This document shows positions 61,717 to 64,000 of a stretch of 64,000 nt of DNA, one piece after another. Numbering within the stretch: the stretch's first letter is position 1; each line of letters opens with the position of its first letter. Origin of the DNA: an uncultured Kordiimonas sp. (lineage in GTDB: Bacteria; Pseudomonadota; Alphaproteobacteria; Sphingomonadales; Kordiimonadaceae); assembly GCA_947503625.1 (NCBI GenBank), contig CANNEK010000002.1, positions 992,001 to 1,056,000 of the forward strand. Reading direction: 5' to 3'. The notes beneath the pieces are model-generated. The model made no database searches and was not told where the DNA came from. It saw nothing but the letters and a program-made list of their open reading frames with translations. The position numbers and the translations under genes are program-made.

Positions 61717-62871
61717 ATGAATGTTGCCGCAACCAATAGCGAATTTGTTGCTCTCGAACAGGTCGAGGGGGCGGCAAAGCTAACGCTGACGGGCAACTGG
61801 ACGATTGAAAATGCCCATGCAATCGATCAGCTCATGCGCAAACTGTTCCCCGCAAACCACGCAGCCAGCGAGCTTGCTTCGCCAGAATTGAATTGTTCCG
61901 GCCTTCAGGCGCTGGACACGACGGGTGCTGTTATGGTGCGCCGTTTTGCGGCCAAGGTTGGAGAGCACTGCGAGGCTGAGCTCACCGGTGTTCCTGATGC
62001 ACACAAACCGTTGCTTGATGTCATTACCTGCTGCCCCCCGCCGGCCCAAACCATGCCTGAAACCCTGCCGTGGTACATTTTGCCGTTTCATGAAACGGGC
62101 GCTGCCGTCTGGTTTGCCATGCGCTCTTTCGCGCGGTTACTCAGCTTTTTGGGTTTGGTGCTGACGAGGTTGTTTGGTTCCATAGTGGATCCGGGGCGCA
62201 TCCGGATTGTGCCGGTTATTCACCAGATGGATGTAACCGGCATGCGCGCCATGGGGATCGTTGGTCTTATTTCGTTTCTTATCGGCGCTGTTATGGTTAA
62301 TCAGGGTGCGATACAGCTGGCGCGATTTGGTGCGGATATCTTTGTGATTGATATGCTTGGCATTTCTCATCTGAGAGAACTCGGTATCCTTCTGACAGCC
62401 ATCATTATTGCCGGACGGTCGGGCAGTGCATTCACTGCCCAAATCGGCTCGATGGTCCTCAATGAAGAAGTTGATGCCATGAAAACGCTGGGTATGGATC
62501 CCGTCGATGTCCTGGTTCTGCCGCGTCTTATTGCCATGCTGGTCTGCCTGCCGTTGCTGGCTTTCTATTCTGATGTCGTCGGTATTGCAGGCGGGATGCT
62601 GATGGCGTGGGTCCAGCTCGATATTTCCCCGGGCAATTTCGTCGTATACTTCCGCGAGGAGATTTCCATTGATCATTTCTGGGTGGGTATAATCAAGGCG
62701 CCATTCTTTGCTGCCATCATCGCGACCTGCGGCTGCTACCAGGGCTTGCGGGTCGAAGGCAGTGCCGACGCCCTTGGAGCCAGAACCACAAAGAGCGTGG
62801 TTCAGGCAATTTTCCTGGTCATCGCTTTTGATGCCCTGTTCGCCATATTCTTCACAAGTATCGGTTTGTAG
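61717..62871 (+). CDS. mlaE: Phospholipid ABC transporter permease MlaE with N-terminal STAS domain
   Basis: A 384-residue protein. The first 100 residues form a STAS-type domain (LTLTGNWTIENAHAIDQL and LDTTGAVMVRRFAAK), similar to MlaB. The permease follows, with ISHLRELGILLTAIIIAGRSG and VDAMKTLGMDPVDVLVLPR, the MlaE/TGD1 signature, and five or six membrane helices. It works with MlaF and MlaD to move phospholipids between inner and outer membrane. The fusion of MlaB and MlaE is common in alphaproteobacteria. A GGA stretch adjoins the ATG. mlaF follows after 10 bases. Confidence 0.93.
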   Translation: MNVAATNSEFVALEQVEGAAKLTLTGNWTIENAHAIDQLMRKLFPANHAASELASPELNCSGLQALDTTGAVMVRRFAAKVGEHCEAELTGVPDAHKPLLDVITCCPPPAQTMPETLPWYILPFHETGAAVWFAMRSFARLLSFLGLVLTRLFGSIVDPGRIRIVPVIHQMDVTGMRAMGIVGLISFLIGAVMVNQGAIQLARFGADIFVIDMLGISHLRELGILLTAIIIAGRSGSAFTAQIGSMVLNEEVDAMKTLGMDPVDVLVLPRLIAMLVCLPLLAFYSDVVGIAGGMLMAWVQLDISPGNFVVYFREEISIDHFWVGIIKAPFFAAIIATCGCYQGLRVEGSADALGARTTKSVVQAIFLVIAFDALFAIFFTSIGL

Positions 62872-62881
62872 GGCATGACGG

Positions 62882-63688
62882 ATGGATGATCTGACCAGAA
62901 ACTCACAGCCTGCTGCCTCCGGTTCAGCTAAAGATAACGTCATTAAAATCCGTGGCCTGAAAACAGCATTTGGTGATCATGTTGTGCACGAAAACCTCGA
63001 TATGGATGTGTATCGCGGCGAGATACTTGGCGTCGTCGGGGGCTCGGGTTCCGGCAAGTCGGTTTTATTGAAAACCATTATCGGCCTTAACCATCAGGTT
63101 GCGGGCACTATTGAAATCAATGGTTATGATCAGGCCGCTTTGTCGCTGGCGGAGGAACGCATGTCCCGTCAGGAATGGGGTGTTCTGTTTCAGGACGGGG
63201 CTTTGTTCAGTTCTCTCACTGTTGCGCAGAATGTGCAGGTGCCACTAAGGGAATATTATGATCTGCCGCAGGATGTAATGGATGACCTTGCGCGCAGTAA
63301 AATCACGATGGCGGGCCTGCCGCTGGATGCTGCATGCAAGTATCCTTCCGATCTTTCAGGAGGCATGCGTAAACGGGCGGCTCTGGCGCGCTCGCTGGCG
63401 CTTGATCCTCATGTTCTTTTTCTTGATGAGCCGACAGCAGGCCTTGACCCTATTGGCGCTGCTGCCTTTGATGGTCTGGTCAAGGACCTGAGCCAGTCTC
63501 TCGGCCTGACAGTGTTTCTGGTGACGCATGATCTCGACACGCTCTATAGAGTATGCGACCGTGTCGCTGTGCTTGGTGACAAGCGCATCCTGATCAACGC
63601 GCCGTTGCCGGACGTAGTGAAGTTTGATCACCCATGGGTAAAAGAGTATTTTGGCGGACCGCGCGCACGCGCGGCCGGAATTGAATAA
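62882..63688 (+). CDS. mlaF: Phospholipid ABC transporter ATP-binding protein MlaF
   Basis: A 268-residue ATPase. Walker A is VVGGSGSGKSVLLKTIIGL near residue 55, the Q-loop region WGVLFQDGALFSSLTVAQNV is characteristic of MlaF, the signature is LSGGMRKRAALARSLAL, and Walker B is VLFLDEPTAGLDPIG. VFLVTHDLDTLYRVCDRV holds the switch histidine. It energises the MlaE permease. An mlaD-like gene follows after 25 bases. Confidence 0.95.
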   Translation: MDDLTRNSQPAASGSAKDNVIKIRGLKTAFGDHVVHENLDMDVYRGEILGVVGGSGSGKSVLLKTIIGLNHQVAGTIEINGYDQAALSLAEERMSRQEWGVLFQDGALFSSLTVAQNVQVPLREYYDLPQDVMDDLARSKITMAGLPLDAACKYPSDLSGGMRKRAALARSLALDPHVLFLDEPTAGLDPIGAAAFDGLVKDLSQSLGLTVFLVTHDLDTLYRVCDRVAVLGDKRILINAPLPDVVKFDHPWVKEYFGGPRARAAGIE

Positions 63689-63713
63689 GCGACAGGGGCT
63701 AGGAAAGGCAATC

Positions 63714-64000
63714 ATGGAAACCAGAGCATCCTATATGTTGGTCGGCGGTTTTGTGCTTACCTTTCTTGCGGGTCTTGTTGCTTTCGCTATCTGGATTGCG
63801 AAAGTCGATCTGGATGCCGAATACATAGATTACGACATCTATTTTGAAGGTACGGTAAGCGGCCTTTTGAAGCGGAGTATCGTGTATTATGCCGGTATTC
63901 CGGTTGGGGACGTGCGCGATATAACGCTCGCCAAACAGGATGCCAGCAAAGTGAAGGTCTGGGTCAGGGTTCGCGCCGAGGTGCCAGTAACGGAAGAATC
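63714..64000 (+). CDS. mlaD: MlaD-like MCE protein, N-terminal part (cut by window end)
   Basis: The frame begins at ATG 63714 with AGGAAAGG upstream and runs off the window. An N-terminal membrane helix (MLVGGFVLTFLAGLVAFAIWI) is followed by the start of an MCE domain, with YYAGIPVGDVRDITL matching the conserved (Y)xGxxVGxVxxI strand. MCE proteins form a ring or tunnel for lipids in the periplasm. About 95 residues are visible. Confidence 0.92.
   Translation, partial: METRASYMLVGGFVLTFLAGLVAFAIWIAKVDLDAEYIDYDIYFEGTVSGLLKRSIVYYAGIPVGDVRDITLAKQDASKVKVWVRVRAEVPVTEE

Noticed and set aside
62137-62943. A 268-codon minus-strand frame over mlaE
   Set aside because: Low-complexity, His/Asp/Asn-rich translation antisense to the clear MlaE permease, so not a gene.

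Overview
This 64-kb window is a gene-dense bacterial chromosome segment with moderate G+C content (mid-50s percent by eye). It most likely comes from an alphaproteobacterium. The main clue is the gene order addA-trxA / folC-accD-trpA-trpB-trpF, a recurrent alphaproteobacterial layout. Other clues are nudC-ffs-dnaX-ybaB-recR, a pyrimidine 5'-nucleotidase-dapD-dapE block, a DUF2336 protein and a TonB receptor of the type common in Caulobacter-like bacteria. I cannot fix the order; marine lineages such as Kordiimonadales or Emcibacter relatives would fit, but that is a guess. I saw no tRNA or rRNA gene, CRISPR array, insertion sequence or prophage gene.

Layout. 1-2.9 kb: the 3' part of addA, then trxA with a strong terminator. 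3.0-4.8 kb: a short-chain dehydrogenase, a kappa-GST/HCCA-isomerase protein and a DUF1801 protein, inserted between trxA and folC. 4.8-14.7 kb, all minus strand: an XRE/membrane-protein/orphan ABC transmembrane module, DUF2461, a B3/B4 protein, a dienoyl-CoA isomerase, a TolB-like/TM2 membrane protein, then trpF-trpB-trpA-accD-folC. 14.8-20.6 kb: a fatty-acid beta-oxidation operon (merR-fadE-fadA-fadJ), facing a divergent Mpo1-like (DUF962) gene across a perfect 16-bp palindrome. 21.3-23.3 kb: TauE/SafE exporter, TIGR02186 protein and TusA. 23.4-27.4 kb: a 74-aa gene followed by three tandem hairpins, bioB, DUF547 and a Bax-inhibitor-1 homologue. 27.5-31.5 kb: the ybbP-ybbA ABC exporter divergent from tesA.

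31.6-36.2 kb: ThpR, a lipoprotein hydrolase, fructosamine-kinase-like protein, LMW phosphatase, sirtuin CobB, PhhB and a PAS protein. 36.3-40.9 kb: nudC, the SRP RNA gene ffs, and dnaX-ybaB-GIY-YIG-recR-GFA. 41-45.4 kb: a beta-propeller phytase and TonB receptor operon preceded by a Pho-box-like site. 45.5-48.3 kb: dapE, dapD and a pyrimidine nucleotidase. 48.4-52 kb: a PAS/GAF/GGDEF cyclase, DUF2336 and DUF2059. 52-55.7 kb: argB, lysoplasmalogenase, an LplT-like MFS protein and a CDF transporter. 55.8-59.5 kb: aspartoacylase-like protein, hemH, PCuAC and prolyl aminopeptidase. 59.7-64 kb: an ATP-grasp ligase-like protein, a nucleotidyltransferase, then mlaE-mlaF-mlaD (the last cut by the window end).

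Most of the window is housekeeping. The parts I found most worth a second look are the triple-hairpin RNA with C-rich loops near 23.4 kb, the ATP-grasp/nucleotidyltransferase pair beside the Mla lipid transporter, a possible orphan minus-strand transcript near 41 kb, the phytase/TonB pair with its Pho-box-like site, the palindrome shared by the beta-oxidation operon and the Mpo1-like gene, and the XRE module with its well-formed operator.
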